8,906 nt of DNA from Dehalococcoidia bacterium (GTDB lineage: Bacteria > Chloroflexota > Dehalococcoidia > UBA3495), in assembly GCA_002730485.1 (NCBI GenBank), contig PCAH01000145.1, positions 1 through 8,906 on the forward strand. The letters run 5' to 3'. Positions 1 through 6,547 of the stretch are shown one piece after another. The notes beneath the pieces were generated by a model that saw only the letters and a list, made by a program, of their open reading frames with translations, did not search any database and had not been told where the DNA came from. The translations under genes and the position numbers were made by a program. The stretch's first letter is position 1; each line of letters starts with the position of its first letter.

Positions 1-158
1 AACTCCGGGAATACCTGCTCCTCAGGAGCGATCACGTACCGGATGTTGAACAGGTTGTATTGCTCCGACCTTGCCTCATCGAAATCATCCAGCAGGTCGC
101 TGGTCAGCGAGTACCGGTGGTAAAGGGCGGCCATGGTATCCATGCCTTCTATCAGGGC
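1..158 (-). pseudogene. In-frame continuation of the membrane protein beyond the TGA, cut by the window edge
   Basis: Directly after the TGA at 159-161, the same reading frame runs open for 52 more codons to the window edge. It contains ALIEGMDTMAALYHRYSL and, further on, YNLFNIRYVIAPEE. The segment type NxRYVIAP is, as I recall, usual in the extracytoplasmic C-terminal part of this membrane protein family. This argues that the TGA is a single interruption of one gene, not its natural end. The segment is partial on the left. It could also be read through, but the context does not look like a selenocysteine site. Confidence 0.6.
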
Positions 159-1745
159 TCAGGATTGAATCAGGGTGCATGCGGACCGGTAACTCGCGCC
201 CCAATGCGATTGGTTGTAGACGTATCTTCCTACGTAGAGCCGCCCCTCTGGAAGCTGTTTAAGCTCGGTGAACAGTGCTGTAACGTCGGGGTCTTCCTCG
301 TACTCACTCTGCTGGCAGCGGTCCAGCCGGTTGGAGTTGTCGGCGGCGACGGACTGCCGGTCGATGAACACGGGAATCAACAGAGCCAGCGTCAAGACCA
401 GAGCAGCCACGGAGTACCACATATTCAATCTGGTGACGGCCCAACACCAGGAGGCCCCTAAGGCCACGGCAGCCAGCAGGATGCCCCCTAAGTGGACGCC
501 GCCGATGAACCGGAACATCAGGATGTCGTCGCTGAAGGGCAATATGTTGGTCAGAGAACCCCAGGTGGGCCGACCGAAATAGAGCAGCAGCCACAGGATG
601 AACACGGTGACGGGGATCAGGTAGAGTTCTCGCCGCGAGCTATAGATGCTGATACCAAGTCCGACGAACACCAGGATGGTCAGCGAGGCGAACCGGCCAA
701 AATCGAACAGGTCGCCCTTGAACAATCCCTTCAGCACCGCTGCATGACCGTGGGAGTCGTAAAGCCTGGGGTCGAGTAGTTCACTGGAATTCAAGAATCT
801 CAGGTCCAGGAAGAACGGGACCAGGAAATACGACATGACCGCAGCTACCAACACGGAGAGCAGCGCCAACCGTCGGACTCGGGCAAAGAGATTGGACAGC
901 TCTGATGGCGTATCGAAATCGGGAATTGTAGTTGCCGTTTCTTCCTGGGTTTGGGAGCGTCCGGAGCGCTGGGAGCGTCTGCGTTCTGCTCTCGTGCCAC
1001 CTCTAGCGGCTGCCAGATTCGCCAGGTTCCATGGCAGTTGGAAGCGGACGGGCATCAAGAGTGTGAAGATGCTGAGGGTGATGAAGGCCATGTACCCGTA
1101 CAGGAAGTGAGACATGAACGTCGAGGACAGCAACAACACCGCCCAGAAATAGCCTCGCCCTTCTCTGAGCACCTGATAGCCGGTGGCCAGGGCCATGGGC
1201 AATAGCACCATCGCCCAAAGCTGGGTGTAGAGACCCTGAGCGCCTCCGATGTAGCTTGAGTAGCCGAACCCCGAGATGGAGTTGGTCGCAATCAGCGAGG
1301 CGATCAGACCACCCATGGCAGAGGTGAGCTTATCGAACCCGAATTTGCGCAGCGACCAGAAGATGGACAGCGGGAACACGCTGATCAGTCCATAGGTCGA
1401 CCAGCGTATGATCTCGGCGACGGAAAAGACTTGGAAAGTGAGCACGTGGGCCAGACCGACGCCCACATGAGGCAGGTGCTGGTAGTAGTGGAGCATGGGA
1501 TGGCCCATGCCCATGGAGGCCTGCCAGGGATCGGTGAAGTTCTGGCCGTTCTTGAGGGCGTCTACCACCGACTCGGCTAACAGGGTGTGCAGCAGGATGT
1601 CCGAGCCCGCTGAGATATCGGTCGCGAAGCTTGAAAACAGGAAGATCAAGTTGAATGCGACAGCAACCGTCAGCAGACAAACGACAACAAAAGCTTCCCG
1701 GAAGCAGTATTGCCTCAGGCGGTCGATCAATGGGTGGTTTGGCAA
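159..1745 (-). CDS. Polytopic membrane protein, PTPS-related / GT-C glycosyltransferase-like, interrupted by in-frame TGA
   Basis: The 528-residue product is rich in hydrophobic segments. Likely membrane spans lie near residues 18-40, 92-112, 115-132, 143-157, 172-190, 198-232, 291-312, 353-368, 373-390, 416-438 and 443-461. After the first span comes a loop with Asp49 and the run SDILLHTLLAESV, then a YYQHLPH motif near 87-93. This layout resembles the large membrane proteins annotated as 6-pyruvoyl-tetrahydropterin-synthase-related, which look like GT-C glycosyltransferases; that assignment is from memory of the family, and substrate is unknown. A strongly basic, probably cytoplasmic insert lies at 247-265. 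The start is a TTG at 1743-1745; an in-frame TAA lies five codons upstream and a GAGGT lies about 14 nt upstream, so spacing is long. The frame stops at TGA 159-161, but coding-like sequence continues in the same frame to the window edge, so the gene is either a nonsense-mutated pseudogene or carries a sequence error. Confidence 0.7.
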   Translation of the reverse strand: MPNHPLIDRLRQYCFREAFVVVCLLTVAVAFNLIFLFSSFATDISAGSDILLHTLLAESVVDALKNGQNFTDPWQASMGMGHPMLHYYQHLPHVGVGLAHVLTFQVFSVAEIIRWSTYGLISVFPLSIFWSLRKFGFDKLTSAMGGLIASLIATNSISGFGYSSYIGGAQGLYTQLWAMVLLPMALATGYQVLREGRGYFWAVLLLSSTFMSHFLYGYMAFITLSIFTLLMPVRFQLPWNLANLAAARGGTRAERRRSQRSGRSQTQEETATTIPDFDTPSELSNLFARVRRLALLSVLVAAVMSYFLVPFFLDLRFLNSSELLDPRLYDSHGHAAVLKGLFKGDLFDFGRFASLTILVFVGLGISIYSSRRELYLIPVTVFILWLLLYFGRPTWGSLTNILPFSDDILMFRFIGGVHLGGILLAAVALGASWCWAVTRLNMWYSVAALVLTLALLIPVFIDRQSVAADNSNRLDRCQQSEYEEDPDVTALFTELKQLPEGRLYVGRYVYNQSHWGASYRSACTLIQS

Positions 1746-1825
1746 CTCTATTTCGGGTTACCTCAATTCAAGAGTTGAAGCCAATATTACAGCAACCCTC
1801 GACTGGCATGGGCTGTATTTCATGG

Positions 1826-1871
1826 GGCTAATTGGCCCTGAATGTCAGGGCAATCGTCTGGCTAATCGGCC
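1826..1871. repeat. Two near-identical 12-bp copies flanking the hairpin
   Basis: GGCTAATTGGCC (1826-1837) and GGCTAATCGGCC (1860-1871) differ at one base. They lie on either side of, and partly overlap, the GCCCTGA/TCAGGGC hairpin in the 146-bp gap. Function is unknown; a binding site pair or chance are both possible. Confidence 0.35.
1835..1851 (-). terminator. Hairpin downstream of the GrdB/PrdB-like gene, possible weak terminator
   Basis: A perfect 7-bp inverted repeat GCCCTGA / TCAGGGC with a 3-nt loop lies 41 bases past the stop of the selenoprotein gene and before the membrane-protein gene on the same strand. No clear T-run follows on the minus strand, so termination would be weak or factor-dependent. 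Confidence 0.3.
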
Positions 1872-1891
1872 TGCGCGCCCGGACATACTGG

Positions 1892-3322
1892 CTATACGGG
1901 TGATATGCCCTTGGCGTCCGTGCGCTCACTGTGGCGGTCTCGCATCGCTATGGGGACGATGGTCCAGGAGAGGCGGTTGGGCTGATCCGCCTGAAAGACC
2001 TCAGCGGATTTGTGCAGCAATTCCCGACTTACCTCGGGCTCACGGAGAAGTCCCTCTGAAAGGGAGTTGGTCGTTCCACTTAGCAAGGACAGACGACTGT
2101 CGATTTCCTCGTCCTCCAGGCCCTTGGCCATCAGAACTAGCATGTCGGCGGCCCTTAGACGGTCGCGGATCTGGTAGAGCACGTCCCCGGCTACCGTGGT
2201 CAAAAAGAACCACTCCAGCAGGTCAGTCGGCGATGGAAAGGCGGCGCCAGGCTTGGAGATTGCGGCCTCATTGTAGAAATCGCGGACATCATCGGTGATG
2301 TAACGCAGGAGCTGGGGCATCGGGTGGGCGTATCCGTCCGGAACCGCCATGTCCCCATCGACAGCAAACCTGGCGAGAATCCCGAGCATCTCATCGATGT
2401 TATCTGCGCCTTTGCCACTGGTTCCCACTTCGGTTCTACCCCGCTTGCGCAGGCCCTCATCGAACCAGGGCTTTAAAAGCTGGGCCTCCTGCTTGAGTTG
2501 GAGAGTCAATGCTGCAGATTCGGTCTCAGGCACGACGGACGGGAAGGTGACCGGACAAGACCACGCCATTTCCTCCATCTGCTCTTCTTCCAAGTCGTCT
2601 GGGTAGTCCTGGATAGTGGGTCCCGACGGCTCATCAACCAACGCCAGGGTGCGCCGTAGGACATCTAGTTGTGTTTCGGGGCGGTTCGGCGGGCCAAGGG
2701 GGCGTCCAAAGGGGAAGGGCACCCACAAGGCGCGAGACGGCTTAACGTTTTCTGTGACCAGTCGAACCAGGCTCATCTGGACCGTTGCGATACCGGCCCC
2801 ACCTTCTGAAACTGGCCGCTCGATGTACTGTGCTAGAACGCCCACGGCGTTGGTGCAGCCGGGTCAAACAGGTATGAGCAGCGCGAGGTTGACGTTGTCA
2901 CCAAGAAGCAGTTTTGAGACTTCTTTCGCCGCCGGTTCCATTCGAACCGGAGCCGTGGATCCCATGAACGAGTAATGCCAATCAGCCACGGAACCGATCT
3001 CGCCGGAGTCCACCAGGGTGCGCATGTGCTCCAACGGGAAGCAGACATTCACGTCCTGCTGGTAGGCGCTGCGATCAAAGTTGACGCTGGAGTGGGTCAT
3101 GGCCAGATCGGCATAGTCGATATCCCCAGGTATGATCCGATAATCGCCCTCGTGGCCCGTGAATGGCCGGTCGTCGTGACGGTGGATCGCGGCGGTGGTG
3201 ATGATGGCTATTCGGGCGTCGGCCAACGCGGGAACTTCAACCCAGGGAGTTGATTCAAAGGGCGAGGTCCGGTTTTTGAAGTTGTTCTGTAAAGATTCTG
3301 GAATGTCTGCCCAACGGACCAC
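1892..3322 (-). CDS. Glycine/betaine/sarcosine/D-proline reductase family selenoprotein (GrdB/PrdB-like), Sec153
   Basis: Read through the TGA at 2864-2866, this frame gives 476 residues with selenocysteine at 153 in a UPGC (U153-x-x-C156) motif. The N-terminal part has the family's recognisable pattern: GDYRIIPGDI (59-68), ADLAMTHSSVNFDRS (71-85), DVNVCFPLEHM (90-100), and GEIGSVADWHYSFMG (107-121). After the Sec motif comes a segment of the type VTENVKPSRALWVPFPFG and PLGPPN, also typical of PrdB-like proteins. GrdB and PrdB use this Sec to attack the substrate C-N bond in reductive deamination or ring opening; substrate here is unknown. About 210 C-terminal residues form an acidic and helical extension not found in short PrdB. 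Start is GTG at 3320-3322 with AAGGGG seven bases upstream; stop is TAG. No other reductase subunits (GrdA, GrdC, PrdA) are nearby, so a classic Stickland reductase complex is unlikely. Confidence 0.88.
2831..2866 (-). promoter_or_regulatory. UGA selenocysteine codon and putative bSECIS of the GrdB/PrdB-like gene
   Basis: The TGA is at 2864-2866. Downstream in the mRNA, AACGCC-GUG-GGCGUU (2837-2851) forms a perfect 6-bp stem with triloop GUG at nt 22-24 counted from the U of UGA. An outer UGC/GCA pairing adds a lower stem across an internal loop. A G in the first loop positions and this distance fit the bacterial SECIS pattern bound by SelB. Confidence 0.75.
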
Positions 3323-3433
3323 TGTTAAACCCCTTATTGCGTGTGGTGAATCTTCAATCTGCGCTAACTATATATCGTTTTGGGATGACGATTGTATACT
3401 CTTGACCTGAACTTTTTGGCATGAGGCATAGAT
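3323..3433. promoter_or_regulatory. Divergent intergenic region between the selenoprotein and arylsulfotransferase-like genes
   Basis: This 111-bp AT-rich stretch lies between two divergently read genes and should hold both promoters. For the plus strand, TATACT at 3395-3400 is a good -10 box, placed about 34 bp before the ATG, but no clear -35 box is visible. For the minus strand, TATAGT at 3372-3367 is a possible -10 without a good -35. Ribosome binding sites are visible on both sides: GAGG at 3423-3426 (plus), and AAGGGG just upstream of the GTG at 3322 (minus). Confidence 0.4.
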
Positions 3434-4552
3434 ATGGGTTGGTCCAGACACCACAAAAACGGTTTGATACATCACTCCATCATGCGGTCCTACGCCGGTT
3501 ACACGCTGACGGCCACGCGTGGCGGCAACTACGCCAATCTCTTGGATATGGAAGGGCAGGTAGTTCACCGTTGGTATAGCCCTGAAGGGATTGGTTACGG
3601 GTTCTTGCTGCCCAACGGCAACCTACTGGCCAGGACCGAGCCGGACCCAGAGGGGCAAGGCATGGGCGGATCTTCCAAGTCGATCATCGAATTGGACTGG
3701 GACGGAAACGTGGTCTGGGAATTCAGAGGCCCGCTGCTGCACCACGATTTCCACCGTACTGAATCAGGCTCGACCATTGTATTAACTTGGGAAAAACTGG
3801 ACCAAAGTTTAGCCGATTCTGTGGGCGGGGGCTATTACGAAGATGGAGTCGACCCGGGGATGTTTGGTGACAGCGTCATAGAGGTCTCGCAAGGCGGGGA
3901 GATCATGAACACCTGGAATGCCTGGGAGCACCTTGATCCGGCCACAGACGTTATCTGCCCCTTGGAGAACCGCAGGGAGTGGACCCACGCCAACAGTATC
4001 AGCCTCACGCCGGACGGCGATTTCCTCATCAGCTTCAGGCAGACTAGCACCATTGGAATAGTGGACCGGAAGACCGGGGAGTTCACCTGGAAATGGGGGC
4101 CTGGCGATGTTTCGCACCAGCATCATCCGACCATGCTGGCGAATGGAAACATCCTGCTCTTTGACAACGGCGCCCACCGCCGGGGGATGAACTTCTCGCG
4201 AGTAATCGAGATCGACCCCAAGACCAATGAGATTGCCTGGGAGTACCAGGGAGACCCGCCGCTTTCTTTCTACAGCTACAACATCAGTTCAGCGGAACGA
4301 CAGCCAAACGGCAACACGCTGATCTGCGAGGGCGCACCAGGCCGGGTGTTTGAAGTGACCCCCAGTGGCGAGATCGTCTGGGAGTACGTCAGCCCGTTCT
4401 TTGTGGGCAATCCACCCACGGCCGGTGGCAGCAGGTTCGGTTACGCCAACGCGGTCTTCCGCGCCCACCGGTACGCCGATGACCACCCAGCCTTCGCCGG
4501 CAAAGACCTGAATCCGGACAATCACGGCAACCTGAACCGGCTGTACCGCTAG
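3434..4552 (+). CDS. Arylsulfotransferase (ASST)-family beta-propeller protein, cytosolic form
   Basis: The 372-residue product is made of repeated propeller-blade motifs of the type PNGN-ll and W-x-F/Y: LLPNGNLLAR (59-68), DGNVVWEF (90-97), TPDGDFLISFR (192-202), TGEFTWKWG (214-222), LANGNILLFDNG (235-246), PNGNTLICEG (291-300) and SGEIVWEY (311-318). The stretch WTHANSI (183-189), SFRQTS (200-205) and HQHHPT (228-233) matches the usual order of conserved His, Arg and His residues in arylsulfotransferases. By family analogy H185, R202 and H231 are active-site candidates, with H231 the likely sulfo acceptor; H103/H104 may be the remaining one. Known ASSTs move sulfate from an aryl sulfate ester to a phenol. 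There is no signal peptide, unlike the periplasmic enzymes of enterobacteria. The start is ATG with GAGG upstream; an internal ATG at residue 17 is an alternative start. Stop is TAG. Confidence 0.82.
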   Translation: MGWSRHHKNGLIHHSIMRSYAGYTLTATRGGNYANLLDMEGQVVHRWYSPEGIGYGFLLPNGNLLARTEPDPEGQGMGGSSKSIIELDWDGNVVWEFRGPLLHHDFHRTESGSTIVLTWEKLDQSLADSVGGGYYEDGVDPGMFGDSVIEVSQGGEIMNTWNAWEHLDPATDVICPLENRREWTHANSISLTPDGDFLISFRQTSTIGIVDRKTGEFTWKWGPGDVSHQHHPTMLANGNILLFDNGAHRRGMNFSRVIEIDPKTNEIAWEYQGDPPLSFYSYNISSAERQPNGNTLICEGAPGRVFEVTPSGEIVWEYVSPFFVGNPPTAGGSRFGYANAVFRAHRYADDHPAFAGKDLNPDNHGNLNRLYR

Positions 4553-4558
4553 AAATAG

Positions 4559-4583
4559 TTCTGGGAGAGATTTCCCGGCAGAA
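4559..4583. terminator. Hairpin between convergent genes, possible bidirectional terminator
   Basis: The 33-bp gap between the converging ASST-like and AhpD-like genes is nearly filled by an imperfect hairpin: TTCTG (4559-4563) pairs with CAGAA (4579-4583), and GGA (4564-4566) with TCC (4573-4575), with a CGG bulge on the right arm. An alternative pairing is CTGGGA with TCCCGG. There is no long T-run. Confidence 0.4.
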
Positions 4584-4585
4584 AC

Positions 4586-5149
4586 CTAGGCCTCTTTGCG
4601 GTCCATCAGCCAGGTTAGGGCCTGGACGTCGGCTGACATCCACCGTTTGGCGTCCTCGAACCGTGCTTCTGGCACTTCCACGCCCAGACCGTCGGCGAGG
4701 CGGGTCATGAAGTTGAAATTGCAGGTGATTAGAACGGTGGAAAGGATCTGCTGTTCGTTCAGACCCAGGCTACGCAGCCGCTCAACATCTGCCTTGCGGT
4801 TGGATGACGGGTCTCTGGTCAGTTTGACTGCGAAGTCCAACATACCCCGGGTCTGGTCGTCCAGGTCGGCCTGGGTGTAGTCGTGCATGATGTGGTTCGC
4901 CAAATCAGTATCGTCGGAATGCTGACGGAGGAACCCCCCGTGAGACATGGTTCAATAACGGCACCTGTTGGCGGCGGCCACCGCCGTGGCGATGGCCTCT
5001 TCCTGAACCCTGGTGAGAACAGACCCCCCAAAGGTGATATTGGCGTTCAGGTTCTGCACCGCCTTCATCGCCTGCTCATTTATAGACATGACTGAGATCA
5101 CCGGAGGAAGGTTCTTTGTGGCTTCCTCATCTTGTTCGATCCAAGACAT
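4586..5149 (-). CDS. AhpD-like (carboxymuconolactone decarboxylase fold) selenoprotein 1, CxxU, Sec66
   Basis: Read through the TGA at 4952-4954, the product is 187 residues with the motif C63-R-Y-U66-T-M-S-H70. In AhpD the active site is Glu-(11 residues)-Cys-x-x-Cys-x-x-x-His; here E51 lies exactly 12 residues before C63, and Sec replaces the second Cys. The C-terminal half (MLDFAVKLT, then FNFMTRLADGLGVE) is the second helical half typical of the uncharacterised peroxidase-related members of this family. AhpD-type enzymes act as disulfide reductases or peroxidases; partner and substrate are not known here. Start is ATG 5147-5149 with AGGAG about eight bases upstream; stop is TAG. It follows the PPOX-like gene by 74 bp on the same strand, so the two may share a transcript. 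Confidence in the Sec reading is high because the frame, motif spacing and downstream hairpin all agree. Confidence 0.9.
4925..4954 (-). promoter_or_regulatory. UGA selenocysteine codon and putative bSECIS of AhpD-like gene 1
   Basis: The TGA is at 4952-4954. ACGGGGG-GUU-CCUCCGU (4925-4941) forms a 7-bp stem, with one G-U pair and a GUU triloop at nt 21-23 from the U of UGA. The loop begins with G, as in the bacterial SECIS consensus. Confidence 0.78.
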
Positions 5150-5223
5150 GGGGCAACTCCTAACGTGTGTAGTGTTTCGGTATCAGATCTAGTTTTTGGA
5201 TGCGGCGAGTCTGAACTGGGTTC

Positions 5224-5700
5224 CTAGGTATTGGTTTCTTGCACGCCAGCCCAATACCCGGTCCATTCTTCCCGCATCTCGGATTCGGTCTTGCCTGGAG
5301 TGTATCCGGGGGACATCATCGGAGCGGCCTTGGTTACGGTTATGAGGACGTAGCCCTGGGCCGGTATTCCCGACCGGTTGATCCCCCGACTGCCGGTGGC
5401 GTAGGCGTCTTGAATCTCCTGGAACTGCGGTCCGCTGGTCAACAGCTCAGCCGTTCCCTTGAACCGATAGCCCTTCCTGAGATAGTAGTCGATGATGTTG
5501 AGTTCACAGGCCGAGTTGTGGCTCAGGTTTTCGATTGTTGTCGGAGAGCCCAGGTTGGCGAAGACCAGGTGGTCATCGTCCCAGACCGTGGCAGTGCCCT
5601 TGGGCGAAAGATTGGGGGAGCCGTCGGCACCGACAGTGGCCATGAAGCCCATGCGCTGCTGCCGGATCACCCGTTTCATGTCGTCGTTCAAAATACCCAT
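5224..5700 (-). CDS. Pyridoxamine 5'-phosphate oxidase-like (FMN-binding split barrel) protein
   Basis: The 158-residue protein begins with a helix (LNDDMKRVIRQQRMG) and then the strand pattern FMATVGADGSPNLSPKGTATVWDDDHLVFANLGSPTT, split here into the typical blocks MATVGADGSPNLSPKG and LVFANLGS of the PPOX-like split barrel. The block KGYRFKGTAELL (76-87) is the usual core strand. These proteins bind FMN, or in some lineages F420 or heme, and most small ones are of unknown substrate. Length fits the stand-alone family. Start is ATG at 5698-5700 with AGAGGG about six bases upstream; stop is TAG. It is probably the first gene of a two-gene unit with AhpD-like selenoprotein 1, which points to a redox role, but this is inference only. 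Confidence 0.85.
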   Translation of the reverse strand: MGILNDDMKRVIRQQRMGFMATVGADGSPNLSPKGTATVWDDDHLVFANLGSPTTIENLSHNSACELNIIDYYLRKGYRFKGTAELLTSGPQFQEIQDAYATGSRGINRSGIPAQGYVLITVTKAAPMMSPGYTPGKTESEMREEWTGYWAGVQETNT

Positions 5701-5889
5701 GTCTATCCCTCTTGGAGCCGCTTCTAGGCGGAAAGTGAACGCAGTATATCAGCCTATGGCAGTTCCTCGGCAACGAAACCCGGACACGCTTGAAGGTGGG
5801 CATTGCCGGTGGTAACGTTCACGGCAATCGAACCGTTATCTGCTAGTTAACATCAAAACAATTAACGAAAACGAGACTGGAGGTATGAG
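5701..5889. promoter_or_regulatory. Divergent control region between the PPOX-like gene and AhpD-like gene 2
   Basis: This 189-bp region separates two divergent redox genes. It holds an inverted repeat ATTGCCG (5802-5808) / CGGCAAT (5822-5828) with a 13-nt spacer, a possible operator. A related direct repeat is also present: CGGCAACGAAACC (5768-5780) and CGGCAATCGAACC (5822-5834). The plus-strand gene has a strong GGAGG six to seven bases before its ATG. I see no convincing -35/-10 pair for the plus strand. A candidate minus promoter is listed separately. Confidence 0.4.
5743..5773 (-). promoter_or_regulatory. Candidate promoter for the PPOX-like and AhpD-like 1 genes
   Basis: On the minus strand, TTGCCG (5773-5768) and TATACT (5748-5743) are separated by 19 bp, about two bases longer than ideal. 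The -10 ends 42 bp before the PPOX-like ATG. The -35 box overlaps the CGGCAA repeat that recurs in the same intergenic region. Confidence 0.35.
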
Positions 5890-6525
5890 ATGCCATACGT
5901 GAAGACCATCCCGTATGAGGATGCCCAGGGTGATTTGAAAGAAACCTACGATCGGATGATCAAGTCGCGGGGATTCATTTCAAACGTCCAAGCGGTGAGC
6001 AGCCTCAAACCGAATATCATGCAAACCCTCGTAGCCCACTCGGCCTCGGTCATGTTTGGCGAATCCGGAGTGTCTCGGGCCGAGCGCGAAATGGTGGCTT
6101 CGGTGGTGTCAGCCACCAACAAGTGCCAATATTGAACCCTTGCTCACACGCAGGCCCTCCGTGGTGAGGACCCCGAATCGCAATTAGCCGAGCAACTGGG
6201 TGAGAATTATCATGAAGCGGGCCTGACTGCTAGGCAGGTCGCAATGTTGGAATTTGCCGAATTCCTGACAACCACACCATCGGCAGTCACCGAGGACTGG
6301 GTGGAAGAATTGCGCGGTCTGGGCTGGGAAGATGCCGACGTAATTGACATCGTGCACGTGGTGGCGCTGTTCAACTACATGTGCCGGATTGCTGACGGTC
6401 TGGGCGTTGATCTGGACACGGACCGAGGCTGGCAGGAACGGTCACAGAAATTGTCATTCAAGGATGACACCGCACCCAAGGTATTTGGGAAGATCGCGGC
6501 CACGCCTAAGTCTCCCGTCACTTAA
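5890..6525 (+). CDS. AhpD-like (carboxymuconolactone decarboxylase fold) selenoprotein 2, CxxU, Sec82
   Basis: Read through the TGA at 6133-6135, the product is 211 residues with the motif C79-Q-Y-U82-T-L-A-H86. E67 lies 12 residues before C79, the same Glu-Cys-x-x-Cys-x-x-x-His geometry as AhpD, with Sec in place of the second Cys. The N-terminus (YEDAQGDLKETYDRM, then FISNVQAVSSLKP) is the usual entry helix of peroxidase-related family members; the C-terminal half has MLEFAEFLT and FNYMCRIADGLGVDLD. It is a diverged paralogue of the 4586-5149 product, sharing YUT, the His, and RxADGLGV. Expected activity is thiol/selenol peroxide or disulfide reduction; the partner is unknown. Start is ATG with a strong GGAGG upstream; stop is TAA. 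It faces away from the PPOX-like gene and converges on the broken GMC gene. Confidence 0.9.
6133..6168 (+). promoter_or_regulatory. UGA selenocysteine codon and putative bSECIS of AhpD-like gene 2
   Basis: The TGA is at 6133-6135. CUCAC (6143-6147) pairs with GUGAG (6164-6168), and ACG (6148-6150) with CGU (6160-6162), leaving one bulged G at 6163. The 9-nt top (6151-6159) may close further to a GCC loop at nt 22-24 from the U of UGA. This is the longest stem of the three and sits at the same distance. Confidence 0.75.
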
Positions 6526-6547
6526 CCTAGACAACCATATAAAGCCT

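Noticed and set aside
159..161. Selenocysteine in the membrane protein
   Set aside because: There is no neighbouring Cys or redox motif, the hairpin loop lacks the expected G, and the protein family is not redox-active. Kept only as an open observation.
1495..2298. A 267-residue plus-strand ORF
   Set aside because: It lies antisense to the ends of two well-supported minus-strand genes, has a low-complexity Arg/Pro/Trp-rich composition late in the frame, and shows no family pattern.
3402..3432. TTGACC as a -35 box for the arylsulfotransferase-like gene
   Set aside because: A -10 at the right distance would fall on the ribosome binding site directly before the ATG, leaving no leader.
3809..4177. 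A 122-residue minus-strand ORF
   Set aside because: It is antisense to the propeller gene and mirrors its codon pattern; no ribosome binding site or family features.
2864..6135. Wholesale reassignment of UGA to Trp or Gly
   Set aside because: All Trp in these proteins are encoded by TGG, Gly by GGN, and TGA appears only once in each of the three genes, always at the redox residue. General reassignment would scatter TGA codons; selenocysteine explains the pattern better.
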